Below are positions 10,801-21,900 of a stretch of DNA of 64,000 bases, one piece after another. The notes beneath the pieces were generated by a model, which was given only the letters and a program-made list of their open reading frames with translations, did not search any database and was not told the origin of the DNA. Each line of letters starts with the position of its first letter. Within the stretch, counting starts at the first letter, position 1. Source of the DNA: Baylisascaris procyonis (Eukaryota > Nematoda > Chromadorea > Rhabditida > Ascarididae); NCBI GenBank assembly GCA_037389465.1, contig JAZARR010000088.1, positions 620,001 to 684,000 of the forward strand, in the 5' to 3' direction. Both the position numbers and the translations under genes were made by a program.

Positions 10801-12874
10801 ACTAGAACTCAGTTCTGCGAATTGTTTGTTTTACTAGGTCTTATTTATTCATTTATTTATGCCATTTCATTGAATATAACCCTGCTTTAGCATCACTGCT
10901 TCGATGAGATTATGAGACCTTCATTGCATAGCGCATTATAGCGACGCCTTATCTTCATGAGTGAGGGGATGCGCATTCGCCAGTATGAATATGACTGTTT
11001 GGCCAATTATTTCAGTTCGATAACCACTGAAAATATTTGAATTGCAGATTTCAGGGCCTTCAATCTACAGCACTAAATGATCTCATATCAACTTTCGAAC
11101 TGATCAAGTTCAAGAGGAATTATGGCCTCAATTTTGCATATAAAAGAGTATTTTGACGGTTGGGTCATACAATACGCGAGAATGCAAATGTTTTGTGGGT
11201 GATTTGCATAAATGGTCGATTCAATTGAAATATCCATGCACTTTTGTTTAGTTTTTCATGCATTTTTTTCGTGCATTACCTACATTTTCTAAATTATTTA
11301 TTGTCAGTTTGCAAGAAAAGTTGGCTTGATGAGCGAAGGTATGTCTGCCTCTCCGGTATTCTCAGCTCGAGAATAACTGAAGCTAGAGTTATGAAAATTG
11401 GTGGGTCGCGCCATCCAGGTGTATTCTTTACCAACAATCAATTTGATCCTTCTACCTTCAGCATGGTTATTATCATTTAAGGTTGCTTTGGAATTTGTAT
11501 GCATTTTGCCACCAATTAGTTTTCATTTCATAGCGATCACAATACAAAAAAACCAACAATTTTAATAGATTTGTACGAGCGGTTAGGTGAATAAAATAAA
11601 ATGCGGTAGCATGGTTTTGAAACACGGCCGTTTTTATATTCGGCTCATATTAGCATACACCATCGTTGATATGATGGAAGGGATAGAAAAAGTACTGTGT
11701 AGCTGGAATTCGAACCACGACCTTCTGACGTTCACGCAGTGACATCTATCCATTACGTTACTGCACTGCTGGAAAACCCCTTCTTTGATCACTTCACTGC
11801 GAGGAGGCGTAAATGTAATTGCCTTCTAGTGCATTTCTTTGCGTGCGACACCAGTGTTAAGACATTAATAATGCGAACGTAAGTAGCAAGAAGTATAAGA
11901 AGTCGTGTGGACTAGAACTCCGATCTACCACTGTGCAAATGCAATGGCCTGAACAGCTTGAGTTCGAGACCCTCTCCCCTCCCAACAATTAAGTTCGAGA
12001 CCCGCGTTGTTGCCTACACTTCTCCCTTCTACCTCTATCGTCATTTTTATGACTTCTTAAAGTGGAATGTTTCCAATCTATAGAAGGGGTCAACCTTACG
12101 AGCCCGAATTGCAAAACAGACCGTATTGTACTATTTTCTTTACCTCAACTCCTTGCTCATTTCTTCATCCCACCTCTATAGACATTCTCGTTTTGCAATT
12201 TTCTTCATTTCTCTTTTCAACTACGTGTTAGTCACTTATAGTTCCTCACCTTTTCTTATCTGAGTGGATAAATTTGTCATTTCTTATCTCAGTTCAACTC
12301 ACCTTTCCTCATGATCGAAAACTTTCTCGAAAAAACGACCTTATTGGCAATCTGTCGCCAGCATCTCTTGAAAACTATCCTCATGGAATCAGTTTCTATC
12401 AGATGAAATGCGCGCTCATAACTCTTCAGTGCATTTTTTTTTTAGAATTTTGGTTTGATTATTTACCATGTGACATCTACTGATTTCACTATGTGAATTT
12501 CTATGCTGTACAAGTTTTTGACAGTATCCTGCTAAGTAATTAAATATTTGAAAAGGCAGTAATATGTTGGAATATTTCATGTGTAATATGCAATCGTTGC
12601 CAACCTATCCACAAATCTCAAAGAATTAAGTGAAGCAAAACCAACCTTCTGTCTGATCTTCGAGGGAATCCAATTCTTTTATCTTTCTTATATTCAAATG
12701 TCGCTTAAGTTTCTTGGCACCCTCTTCAGCGCTTCCATAAGCGTTAATCCAACGAAGAATATTGAATGGTTTGCAATATTTTTGTGAAGCAGCTTCAGCA
12801 CCGATGAGTTGACGTACCATATCTATATTGGCTCGTTGTTGGGGTGTTAGTTCATAATCACCGTCAGAACGCAT
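7666..12874 (-). CDS. SEC14-like lipid-transfer protein with CRAL-TRIO and GOLD domains (six exons, complete)
   Basis: Coding exons in transcript order are 12874-12646, 10523-10236, 10011-9875, 8856-8646, 8320-8199 and 7887-7666. They sum to 1209 bases (402 residues plus TGA), almost the length of human SEC14L2 (403), and every exon phase matches its neighbour. Residues 1-77 form the CRAL-TRIO N-terminal helical segment. The SEC14 pocket follows to about residue 247, with GGVFVVDLEGL, GPYRIMWGTLLEQYPE and the closing YYGGTMTD. A proline linker (IPPPPPFPPF) leads into a C-terminal GOLD domain (about 270-385) with QEFTMVVLYSED and YTGFYYFCYGNEKAWF. The family binds hydrophobic ligands such as phospholipids or tocopherol and acts at Golgi and other membranes. 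The nearest nematode relatives I know are the ctg (CRAL-TRIO and GOLD) proteins. No catalytic defect or break is seen. Confidence 0.93.
8199..8320 (-). CDS. CRAL-TRIO/GOLD gene, coding exon 5
   Basis: Acceptor TTCGCTTGCAG, donor GTGAGT at 8198. It encodes the central GOLD strands with FEKDSRLEIFMHHDQEFTMV. The GOLD segment 'hxxxxQEFTM' is typical of the SEC14-GOLD subfamily. Confidence 0.9.
8646..8856 (-). CDS. CRAL-TRIO/GOLD gene, coding exon 4
   Basis: Acceptor TTTATTGCAG, donor GTACGA at 8645. It encodes SKIIITSEKWRQEIL, the end of the lipid pocket (CLPVYYGGTMTD), the proline-rich linker and the first GOLD strand (VELDVVCVAA). The preceding intron is 1018 bases. Confidence 0.9.
9875..10011 (-). 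CDS. CRAL-TRIO/GOLD gene, coding exon 3
   Basis: Acceptor AGTCTTCAG, donor GTTAGT at 9874. It encodes PYRIMWGTLLEQYPE, then the VNVPKFMNILW strand-helix and PFITEEYR, a near-universal SEC14 segment. Confidence 0.92.
10236..10523 (-). CDS. CRAL-TRIO/GOLD gene, coding exon 2
   Basis: Acceptor TTCACTTTAG at 10533-10524, donor GTACGA at 10235. It carries the front half of the SEC14 pocket, including MVGRIDIYGMV and GGVFVVDLEGL. Phase 1 at both ends. Confidence 0.9.
11701..11772 (-). repeat. tRNA-derived (Arg-like) degenerate element
   Basis: On the minus strand this stretch shows an A-box-like GTAACGTAATGGATAG and a good B box, GGTTCGAATTCC, at normal spacing. The stretch before the B box (CAGAAGGTCGTGG) resembles the variable and T arm of tRNA-Arg. 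The acceptor and T stems do not pair properly, so it is not a working tRNA. It is either a tRNA pseudogene or the head of a SINE, and lies in intron 1 of the CRAL-TRIO gene. The order of boxes fits pol III promoters. Confidence 0.5.
12646..12874 (-). CDS. CRAL-TRIO/GOLD gene, coding exon 1
   Basis: Starts at ATG 12874 with MRSDGDYELTPQQRANIDMV and encodes the CRAL-TRIO N-terminal segment, ending in LEDQTE plus one base of a split glycine codon. The donor is GTTGGT at 12645. A longer upstream frame in this phase has no ATG and runs through the acceptor, so 12874 is preferred. The following intron (12645-10524) is the longest of the gene, at 2122 bases. Confidence 0.88.
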
Positions 12875-12890
12875 AACTGTAGAGGTCGTA
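12875..12890 (-). promoter_or_regulatory. Splice acceptor two bases before the CRAL-TRIO start codon
   Basis: On the minus strand, GACCTCTACAG is followed by TT and then the ATG. Acceptors this tight to a start codon are common at spliced-leader addition sites in nematodes. A conventional 5' UTR intron is the alternative. Confidence 0.45.
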
Positions 12891-15800
12891 TTGTGATATT
12901 GGCAACTCACAATTGGTGAAGAGAATGGTACAGCAAAATGTGAAACAATTGTGGAACACTCAGAGCATCAATAGCAGCTCCTAAGAGTGGATTCGATTTT
13001 TAATATCGTCTTTCGATCTCCGAATCTACGACAGCAACGCCTTCTTATCGTCACTTTCCTTTCTTCGATCTTATCTTTACAATCCTGAATTCCATTCCAT
13101 CGAGAAGATAAATTGAGAGGCTGAGTGAAATTCGAAAACAGAGACTTCACATCTCATATGATAATTAAACAGACATTGAATATTCGTTGCGTAGATGCTA
13201 GAATCCATTGAACGAGAATCTTGTTGAGTGACTCTTTTTTTTTTCTCACTTATTATTGATGATTTGTTCACTATGAAAACAAATATGAACAGAGCAGATG
13301 CGCGTATAATGACAGCGAAATTAGGTTGCTGAGATTTGAATAGGATCTAAAGCATTATGCCGCTATTTATTCCTCATAGCTAGAGATTCTCCATTCAGTT
13401 TAGCGCTTTTTTTTCTACTAATTAGGTGCATAAAAGTCATTTTTAATATAACAGCCAAATATTCTCTTTAGATAGAAATATGTCTTATATGCGAACTCAT
13501 AGTTGAATAGATTTTCCCCAAAAAGGCGTTAATTAGACAATATTGAAAACTAGAAAGCATGAAGCTTTTTGCAACCGCTAATATAGTTTGTTTCATGTTA
13601 CAATATAGATTATAGTGCAATGGCCGAAATAGTGAAATTAAGAGTGTATTGCCAAACAACATATTTTTTGATGTTTTTGATATGCGCGTTGATAATGACG
13701 AAGGTTTTTGAGCGACCAGTAATAGACGATCGAACTCGAAAGTCCGATGCAGTTATGTAACTATGTTATATAATAAGGGATGATAGTTTGAGATCGTATC
13801 AAAAAAGTCTCTTAAAGAACACGTAGTGCTTGTTTATTTAAAACTAATGCTTCATAGGCCAACAGCGAAAAAGATGAAGGGAATAGCTTTCAAATGCAAA
13901 TATGTGCGCTGCGTGCAGTATGCTTCAAACTGGGGGTATAGGTGAGGAGGGAGGAGGGGGATGGGGGAGGTAAGATCTAGTGGCACAAGAAGAGTATGTA
14001 AACTAAGAAGCAGCGTTCCACTAACGCCATTACCATATAAAATGGGCGCAGTGTAAGCGAATCGTTTGACGATGCGATATTCTTTAATTTTTTTGTTCTA
14101 TATATGTGCTATCTTATTTTAATAGCTTCACTATCGTCCAACGAGAATCTAGTGCTTGGTGAAGCATTAGTAACATCTAATGAAACAGTTACCTTTGACA
14201 AGATAGGTGAAAGATTGTTTCGGTTTTTTTCCCATATTCTCCTTAGTAACTATATTTTATTGTCGTTATTTCATGTGATCCTTGAGGTAAAGTGGTTTAA
14301 ATGGTCGCAAATGCTTTATGGTAAGAAATTGGATATGCCTAATTTGTTCATAAGTTGTGAGGTAGGCATATATTAGAGATGCTTTTATCATTCACCGCTT
14401 TATTTTCCTACTTATGAATGTACCACCTCTAATAGTGGTGAAGAATTTGAGGAGCAAGTCGCATGCTTCGCAATTCGTTCAGATAGATACATATTGCTTA
14501 TAAGGGTTTGGGGATTACAAGTATTAGTGCGGGAACAAGTCTGTTCCGTGCAATTCAGACCATTCTCTAACTTGACCACCAAAAGCAACCCGAAGGAATG
14601 CTTGAGTACAAGTTCCTTTTGGCTTCTATTAAAATGCATGCCATTGCTCATTTTTGGCATTAACGTTGCTCAAATGATAGTCGTTATGAGAACACTTAAA
14701 TTTGCGTAAATAAGCCGTTTTAAGAGCTCTAGGATTCAAAGCCTTAGCATGATTGGTCTATCGATTATTGCAGTAGAGTGACGTCACCCGACGCATATTT
14801 CTCCATATGCAAATCAAGTCATTGCATGTTGCTTATTCGTTATTCCGATCTATAATTACAGCTTATTACTGTCACTGCTTATTTTTTTCTTTCAACTTCA
14901 GTGTAAACCTGAAAATTCGATACAAAGACGATACTATTAGATACTTAGCATACTGATAGAGACTACCAATGAGGCGAGAAGGGCACTCGTCGCACCTCGC
15001 AAAGGAACGGAGATCGTCTCACGTTTCGTTTACCTATCGCATCTTTCATCGTCTTCCTTATCGTATTTACGCTCATTACAACGTAGTTTTCGCATTTGTC
15101 TCATTGTCTGCCGATTAGAAAATTTTTCATAAACAATAGCGCACGAATATCACTATGAAACGTTCGATGAATCGAAGACGCATGCACCTATGAACGTTGA
15201 TGAAATACCATCGAAATGACCTCAATTTATTGTTTTCATCTCGTACTCGCAAGTATCTTCGTTGCATATCTGTTGGCCGTTTTGTTGCTGATGAAGTACC
15301 TTTTTTGGGAATTTCTGCAACTGCGCCACTCGACGTCACAGTTTTGTTGCTTCTTTACATCTGAGCACTCTCTCTTCTCGGCCTTTTCGAATTCCTTTAT
15401 TTAAAGAATTATATTCAACAGAAACGATCACATTGATACCCTTCTCATCTGCTGAATCAATATCTGCTTACAAACATAGTTTGTGTATGTTTGAAGCCAT
15501 TTATGATTCCTTCATTTCATTGTGGATCTTAGAAATTCAAGTGATCAGCATCATACTCCTTCATTTTAGCAACACTAACTATTATTTCACAGAAATAGAG
15601 TCAACCACCTTTGAATAACTGTCCAAGTGCCCGCGAAAATTATGCTTTAAGGTCTTTCTGCATCGGTTTTCTGTAAAATCTTGTGGACAACTTTTTGAGA
15701 ATTTATCTTACAGTTGCAGATTTTTGTAAGTTGGTTCCATTTCGATGAAAATGAGAAACCTATGGGTGTTTCGGCAGCGATTTCGATGAAGTGATTACTT

Positions 15801-17600
15801 TACGGAAATTCTTTTCACCACCTAAAGTTTTAGCTGATCAAGAATTTTTAAGAGAATAGATAGGCTGTAAAGTTTTTTGGGAAAATTTGAGAAATCAACT
15901 TAATTAGTATGAAATTTTACAAGGGTGTTAACTATAGGCACATTAACAGTTGACATTACATATTAATGCGTACCAATTAGTAACCTTGTTCGGATGTAAA
16001 ATATTTGATCCAATTTTTGAGTATCACTGCTGTGAAGCTGTGTAATCGTGAATCAATATGCTGTTGACCTTTTTCTTTGTCTATGATATATTTTTAAAAG
16101 TTCAATCCTTAATTCAAAAGTCAGAAATTCATTCGCGGTTATCATCTTCTATCATTTGCGCAAATATCACAAGATTAGCATTTAATAAGCATGGAATTCG
16201 TAAAAATTATATATGTTATTTTGGGAGATGTGGGTGGGATTTTATTGTTCAACGATATATTTTCATAGTCAACGTCATTTATCGACCCTCGTTGTCCCCA
16301 TAGCTCGCCAAAAATGGCCTTAAAATAGTCAGAGGTGAGCTGAAAGAACGGGTTATTCGAAAGGCATTTGTGGGATTGTTTTCAAGTGATCAGGCGCTAC
16401 ATAGGAATTGTGCTCGAACGATGGCGATTCGGGTATGCTGTAAATAACAACTGCCCCATCTAGTGATGCGTAGTATTTTGCTGCACTCTCACTATTTATG
16501 CGGCACACTAGGCCAGGTGCCTAACTTCAATCTTCAAACGTTTATGTTTTCTTTACTTTCGAGAAATTTTAAGCCTCGAAATTTGAAACTTTCTGAGTAA
16601 TTAATTCTAAAATTATACATTATGGATCTTTCGAGGATATTTTTATACTCGAAAGGAAGTGTTTCATTCGTTTCGTTAGATTCAAATAAAGGCGATGTTT
16701 CTCTAAGCATTTTATGCAGGTAATGTGCAAAGGCCATGGAAAATTTCTTGAAAGTATTATGACATTTCCCGCAATAATCATATTTTCTACTACCTAAATG
16801 AGGGAACACTACAGTGAAAGTCGCAGAAGAAGTTTAGATGCAATATGGATTTTTTTGAGCGGCCTATTGTATTTTATAGAAGCTTTTTCTCCGTTGTGCA
16901 TAAAGATGTACGCAAAATGTTTTCTTGCCGATTTTTACAAATTCGCACTAAAATGGGCATCATGTTAGTACATATATGTATATCTGTCTATCTGTCCATC
17001 CCAAAGTTCCAGCTTCGGAGCCAGTGGAGTGGGAGTTATAAGATTTGGTGAGCATAATGTGCACTGTAGGTGAACTTCCCATACCGCGTTTGACCTTAAC
17101 AACTTATTCTTAGAAAGAGTCATGACCATAAAAGAAAATTTTAGGATTTCCATTTTGAATTGGTAAACGGATCCATCGCCGGAAATTTTCCGAATAGTCA
17201 ACTAGGCTGAATTGTGGAATTGTCGCCGTCTATCTTTTGTTAGCTGTTGGCATGATGGACACCTTCAGTTCTGGTTTCAGACAGCACATCTTTCCGGTTT
17301 CGAGCTTAAATTATTTAGCATGCATATGACGATGCGCATGCCATTTAGATTATTTATACAACACAGATGGACAGGTTCCGTCTGAAAGCGTTAAAATCCA
17401 GCAAGAGAATTGAATAGTTCGTTGCATAGGCCAAGGTTGCGTATCTGGTGCTCCGCCAGAGAGAAGCTTACCAAAAAATTATGTAATGAGCCATTCATGA
17501 TAATGCCTCAGTGACTTGTCTGAGGTAAGGAACTGTCACCGTAGCACTCACGCTCGCGTCGCGCATCGAAAAACGAAGCAGTTTAGCCAATAAACCAACA
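12891..17600. other. Intergenic stretch upstream of the CRAL-TRIO gene
   Basis: No supported gene. It should contain that gene's promoter in its first kilobase, but no core element was recognised. A purine-rich tract at 13931-13975 (several runs of three to five G) is notable. A minus frame at 15127-15339 has a hydrophilic, charged stretch but no convincing splice sites or start. Confidence 0.45.
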
Positions 17601-17639
17601 TTGCCAGGCTGTGTCAAACATGCCTTGCTGTCTGCTACG

Positions 17640-17830
17640 TTATATTGCCCCTCACTTTGAGGAGCTTCCAAAAATTCGACTTCGGCTCAATCACTCCCGT
17701 ACCTTGACGGAGCCAATATGATTGTCTTCATAGCGCTTAATACCAAGTCGCACATCGAATAACGGTCAGGTTTGCTTCTTCCAGGCAAAAGAAAAAAAAG
17801 AAATTATGCGATGTTATTAGTGACGTCATT
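17640..17830 (-). repeat. Diverged repeat copy A
   Basis: This segment matches the one at 18760-18955 in the same orientation. Shared blocks are GAGGAGCTTCCAAAAATT, AACGGTCAGGTT, CCAGGCAAAAGAAA and AAATTATGCGAT, in the same order with similar spacing. Copy A has lost the reading frame found in copy B. The two copies are about 1.1 kb apart, so they could be a local duplication or two insertions of one mobile element. Confidence 0.6.
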
Positions 17831-18452
17831 TTTATGCGTTATTTGAAGTGAACTCGCGCATGCAAATATTATGAAGGAGTGTGCTGTAGAAAGCCCATTT
17901 GTACGAAGGTTTCATAAATCGCTCATGTGATGCTACGTTAAGCAACAGAAGTGTTATATAATGTCGTATGAATCCCTGTCTTTTCAATTCACATTTGAGA
18001 AGTGTTCCATTTATATAAGTTATATGGATTACTTTGAAGGAAAGCACATTTCCTTTAGGCTTACCGACTCCTCGATGGGTTCCGAGAGTACTCTAAAATT
18101 CTGAAGTTTTGCATTTTTCGAGCAAACTTATTTCCAAAAGCCGACCAACATAGAAGCAGTTAGCGCGTACATTTCATAGGCAAAAAGCTTTTCTGCGATA
18201 TTTTTATGCACTATTGCAAATCGTTTTTGCAGTGTGATGTCCGTGCGTCTGCGTTTGCGATGCTTAACTCTGTCACAACCTCAACACTATAACCGCCGAA
18301 GCTTCAGTTATAAGTATATTTCACGTTCATCGATCAAGTGAGAAAGGAGCTGTAGATATTTAAGAGTGACAAAAATTCGCATCTATTTTATGCCGTTCGA
18401 ATCAGAAAAAGACTGACCTTTCTTAAAAAATGTCTATGGGAACTCGGATTTG

Positions 18453-18893
18453 TTAAAATATTAGGGCACTGTCCAACTTGTTTTTTTTTTTTTTGTCTAT
18501 AACATATGAAACTGGTTGGCACGTGAATGGTATGCATAGGTGCATTTCGCGCCAGCTCCTTTGGCGCGCTATCCACTCGTCTGCATATGTTTTTTCTGTT
18601 AACTTTGAGAGGGCAGTCGATGAGTTCGTTGATTTGTTGAATTTCTTATGGAGGATAGGCGCTTTTGTCGTAGCGCACCAATAACCATCGTGAGAACCGA
18701 ACAGTTCAGTCAGCATACCAACATCACAGGACATAGGCACCCACGCCCACCCGATTGCAAACTCATTTTGCTCCTCAGCTGAGGAGCTTCCAAAAATTAT
18801 CTCCCAGGTCCCTTTCCCTCGCTGCGCGTCCGGTCCCTCTGTTGGAGCCGTGGGGACAATCCTGCTGTAACGGTTAATTTTCAAGTCGCGCAT
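18453..18893 (-). CDS. Hypothetical 146-residue protein in a repeat
   Basis: This is an open frame of 146 codons plus stop, among the longest in the window. It begins MRDLKINRYSRIVP; the N-terminal half is rich in G, E and S (TWEIIFGSSSAEEQ), the middle has WAWVPMSCDVG and HDGYWCATT, and the C-terminal end is charged. Its first third lies in the repeat shared with copy A. That suggests a mobile or multicopy sequence rather than a host gene. I see no catalytic motif, transmembrane segment or signal peptide. It could be the remains of a transposon ORF or a chance frame in GC-richer DNA. Confidence 0.35.
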   Translation of the reverse strand: MRDLKINRYSRIVPTAPTEGPDAQRGKGTWEIIFGSSSAEEQNEFAIGWAWVPMSCDVGMLTELFGSHDGYWCATTKAPILHKKFNKSTNSSTALSKLTEKTYADEWIARQRSWREMHLCIPFTCQPVSYVIDKKKKNKLDSALIF

Positions 18894-18955
18894 CTAATAA
18901 CGGTCAGGTTCGCGTCTGCCAGGCAAAAGAAACAGAGAAATTATGCGATTATACT
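18760..18955 (-). repeat. Diverged repeat copy B (ORF-bearing)
   Basis: Homologous to 17640-17830 (shared blocks listed there). At its centre is the palindrome CTCCTCAGCTGAGGAG. It overlaps the start of the 146-codon frame. Related but weaker sequence is seen near 44.5 and 46.0 kb. Confidence 0.6.
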
Positions 18956-21900
18956 TACCGTGCTGTTAACGCTAATATGCGTAGGGCTGCGCATATTCAC
19001 CGAAAATTTGTTGTTGTTTATAACTTCAGTATAATGACATCATTCTTTTGCATTTTTCGAAAATGATTTCGCTTATGCAAGGATGCATGTCATGCCTGCT
19101 ATTCTGATATATTTCAGCTCTTTCTTGGCTAATTTTGTGAGGGGAGTGAGTGACGTCAGTTTTTAAAGTTGCGATATAAGAGCTTTTAGAGTATTGATGT
19201 GCGAACTTTTTTTTATATGATTTTGAATTAAATAATCTATCCTAATATTTATCTTTTTATCGTCGAAGATACTTTTCTTCCAAAATTTCTTCTTCAAAAT
19301 AATGAGTTATGCTCATTTCTCTTTTTTTTCACTCTTATTTTCTCAACAATTTAGCAATCGAATATCAAATTTTCATTTTGCCAAGATACGTGAATGAATG
19401 ACTAGCGAATATAACTGCTGTATAATGCAGAACTCGTGCCTTCAATTTTTGCAGTAAGGTATTTGCTTTTGACTTCAACTAACTTTTCAATTCGCCTGCC
19501 ACCTTCAAGCAGCCTCTTCAGACTGAGCTATTGACTGCTCAACAAACACTCTCTACGTCACTGCAGCAAGGTAGTGACCTCACTCATAGAAAGGATATGT
19601 TCTGAACTTTGTTTCAACGGTATATTGCGATTAGTATTTTCTCATTCGACGCAAAAGTTGATCCAGAATTTGAGCAGGCTGGTCATATCATTCTAGAACA
19701 AGGTAGTGGTGAATAGTTTTTTTTTAATGCTAAGGTTTCATCGGCGGTGATCTCGATCTTGCTGACGTGCAATTTCACTTCGTTTATCTGCAGTCATTTC
19801 TTCATAACAGCTGTTTGTTTGATTCTTTTTCTGTTTTCTGCTTGAGTTATAGCTTTCAAATGATTGGCAATTCTATCCGCGCTTGTACTTGGTGGTTTGA
19901 AATGTTTAATACCATGAGATAGTCGTTAACAATGGCTTCCTGAAAGTTTCTTTCACGGATTAACTTCAAAATGAAACTCACTTCATTGCGATTCCATCGT
20001 GCTAGGCCGGTTTTTTCTTTCGCGCTTTGATGGTAAATTCTTTGAACGAGTTGTCTTTATGTGAGTGAGCACATACTATCTTCTCTGAAATTATTACAGG
20101 CGATACGAAACCGGCGGGATTCGTCTGCAGGAAGGCAATCAGCGGCGTCAAAAAAGCGCTAATGACGACACTCAAGGTGGGGTCATTTCGGAATTTTGCT
20201 CCCACTGTGTGGATCTCAACATTGCTTTGAAAAGTTTCTTTTTCTTCAATAACAATAATGTTTTGTATGACTCATTTTATAGGTTTTTGCAAACTGCTTT
20301 GTAAAAGTGCATCTTGGCGATGTCATGTCTTTGCATGTGTACATACATATATGTGCATGTCGATCCTGTGCTGTTAGCGCGCAAATTACTGAAGTGAAAA
20401 TTGCAAAGTTTGTTTGTCAGTTATAATTTAGACTTTAAGATTAACTCCGGCACCATTTTTCACCTTGACCTATTAATTTTGAAAAAAGTTGTTTTGTTTT
20501 TAAATGTACAGAAAACTTGCATTCATTTTTTGCATTGGTTGGGCTTTTAGTTTGTCTCGAGCGATGGATGAAAAAAAAAACGATTTTTGTAGCAGTTTTT
20601 CTACGGACGGTAGAATCAACTGAAATTTAAAAACATTATTTCAATTATTCTATTATTTATTGATGGCTTGCGGAACTGATTGGTTATATGAGCGGAATAC
20701 AAAAGCGGATATTCCGCGAAATGTCCTTATATGTAGTAATAGTAGTAGTAGTAGCAAAATCTTTATTCATAGTAATTACTCCTCAACTTATTTGGTGTCA
20801 TATAGTAGGTCAAGAATGCTCTGCTGAGCAACTCATATCGCTGTGGGTTTTCTCTTTATTGGATTCCTGCATTTGGTCTTTCTGCGTTTTGGGAGCTTTT
20901 TAGAAAAGTTATCGAACTGCGTCTTATGTCTCTAGCTAGTTAGCCTTGATTTTCAACTTGCAGTTGGTGCACAGTATATATGCACAGCAAGTATCCAACA
21001 AATGGATCAGTGGGAAAGCGCGCCAGAAGAGTTGATAATATGTGCTTTCGCATTCTGCACACCAGCAAAATATGCGGTGCCTTGCTTTTATATGTTAACC
21101 GATTTGATCCTTTCTATATAACTTCCTTTGAAAAAAAAAAACACCCGTAATTTTTTCGACCGCGTCGTTGTAAAACAAAACCCACATTCAGTGTAATCTT
21201 CATGCAAATCTTCTAGCGCCATCAGATGACTATAATGTTTTTGAATGTAAGTGGAGTGTGGTACAAGAGGTTGCTCCGTGGTTTACATTTTACCCAACGA
21301 ACTTCGTGGCTGCTGCTTCATTGGTTCCCAAATTGAAATTATGAGACAAGCAGACATATACAAGTATGCGTACAAGCGTATTTACACACATGATTTTGCC
21401 TAGGTGGAGAGTTTGCGAATAGAAAAAGGTGCACAAAAAGCCACCCCCTTGTTCTCAACTTCTGAATAGGGCCCTCATCAGCGCTGCGAAAGTGGAACAA
21501 TTTGTGGTAAAGCTGATATGACATACTGTTATATGAAATTGTATATCGCTATATGAACTACTATACAAATAGATGAACCAATGCACAGGTATGCATTTCT
21601 GTTTTGTTTGATGATTGGAGTTATCTTTAAGTGGGCATGTTTAATTCTCATAAATGATGCATGGCATATGCGATAAGATTGAATACGATCATCACCTCAA
21701 TAGAATCTTTCAGCTTCGTGTATTAGTTCCTGTAAAGACGATTGTTTGGGACCTGTTTATCGCCCGCATCTTCAACTATCACATATGTGCCCATTGTTTT
21801 TAATTTTGCTTAAACAGCGAAAAGAACAAGAATTAGTAATTTGTTCTTACGAAAATTCAAATCTTACTTGCGCTAGCTTCTATCAGTAGCTTTTTGCCGC

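Noticed and set aside
15127..15339. Minus-strand frame with a charged segment (RRYLRVRDENNKLR)
   Set aside because: Looks coiled-coil-like, but there is an in-frame stop upstream without a usable acceptor, no early ATG, and an overlapping frame is equally open.
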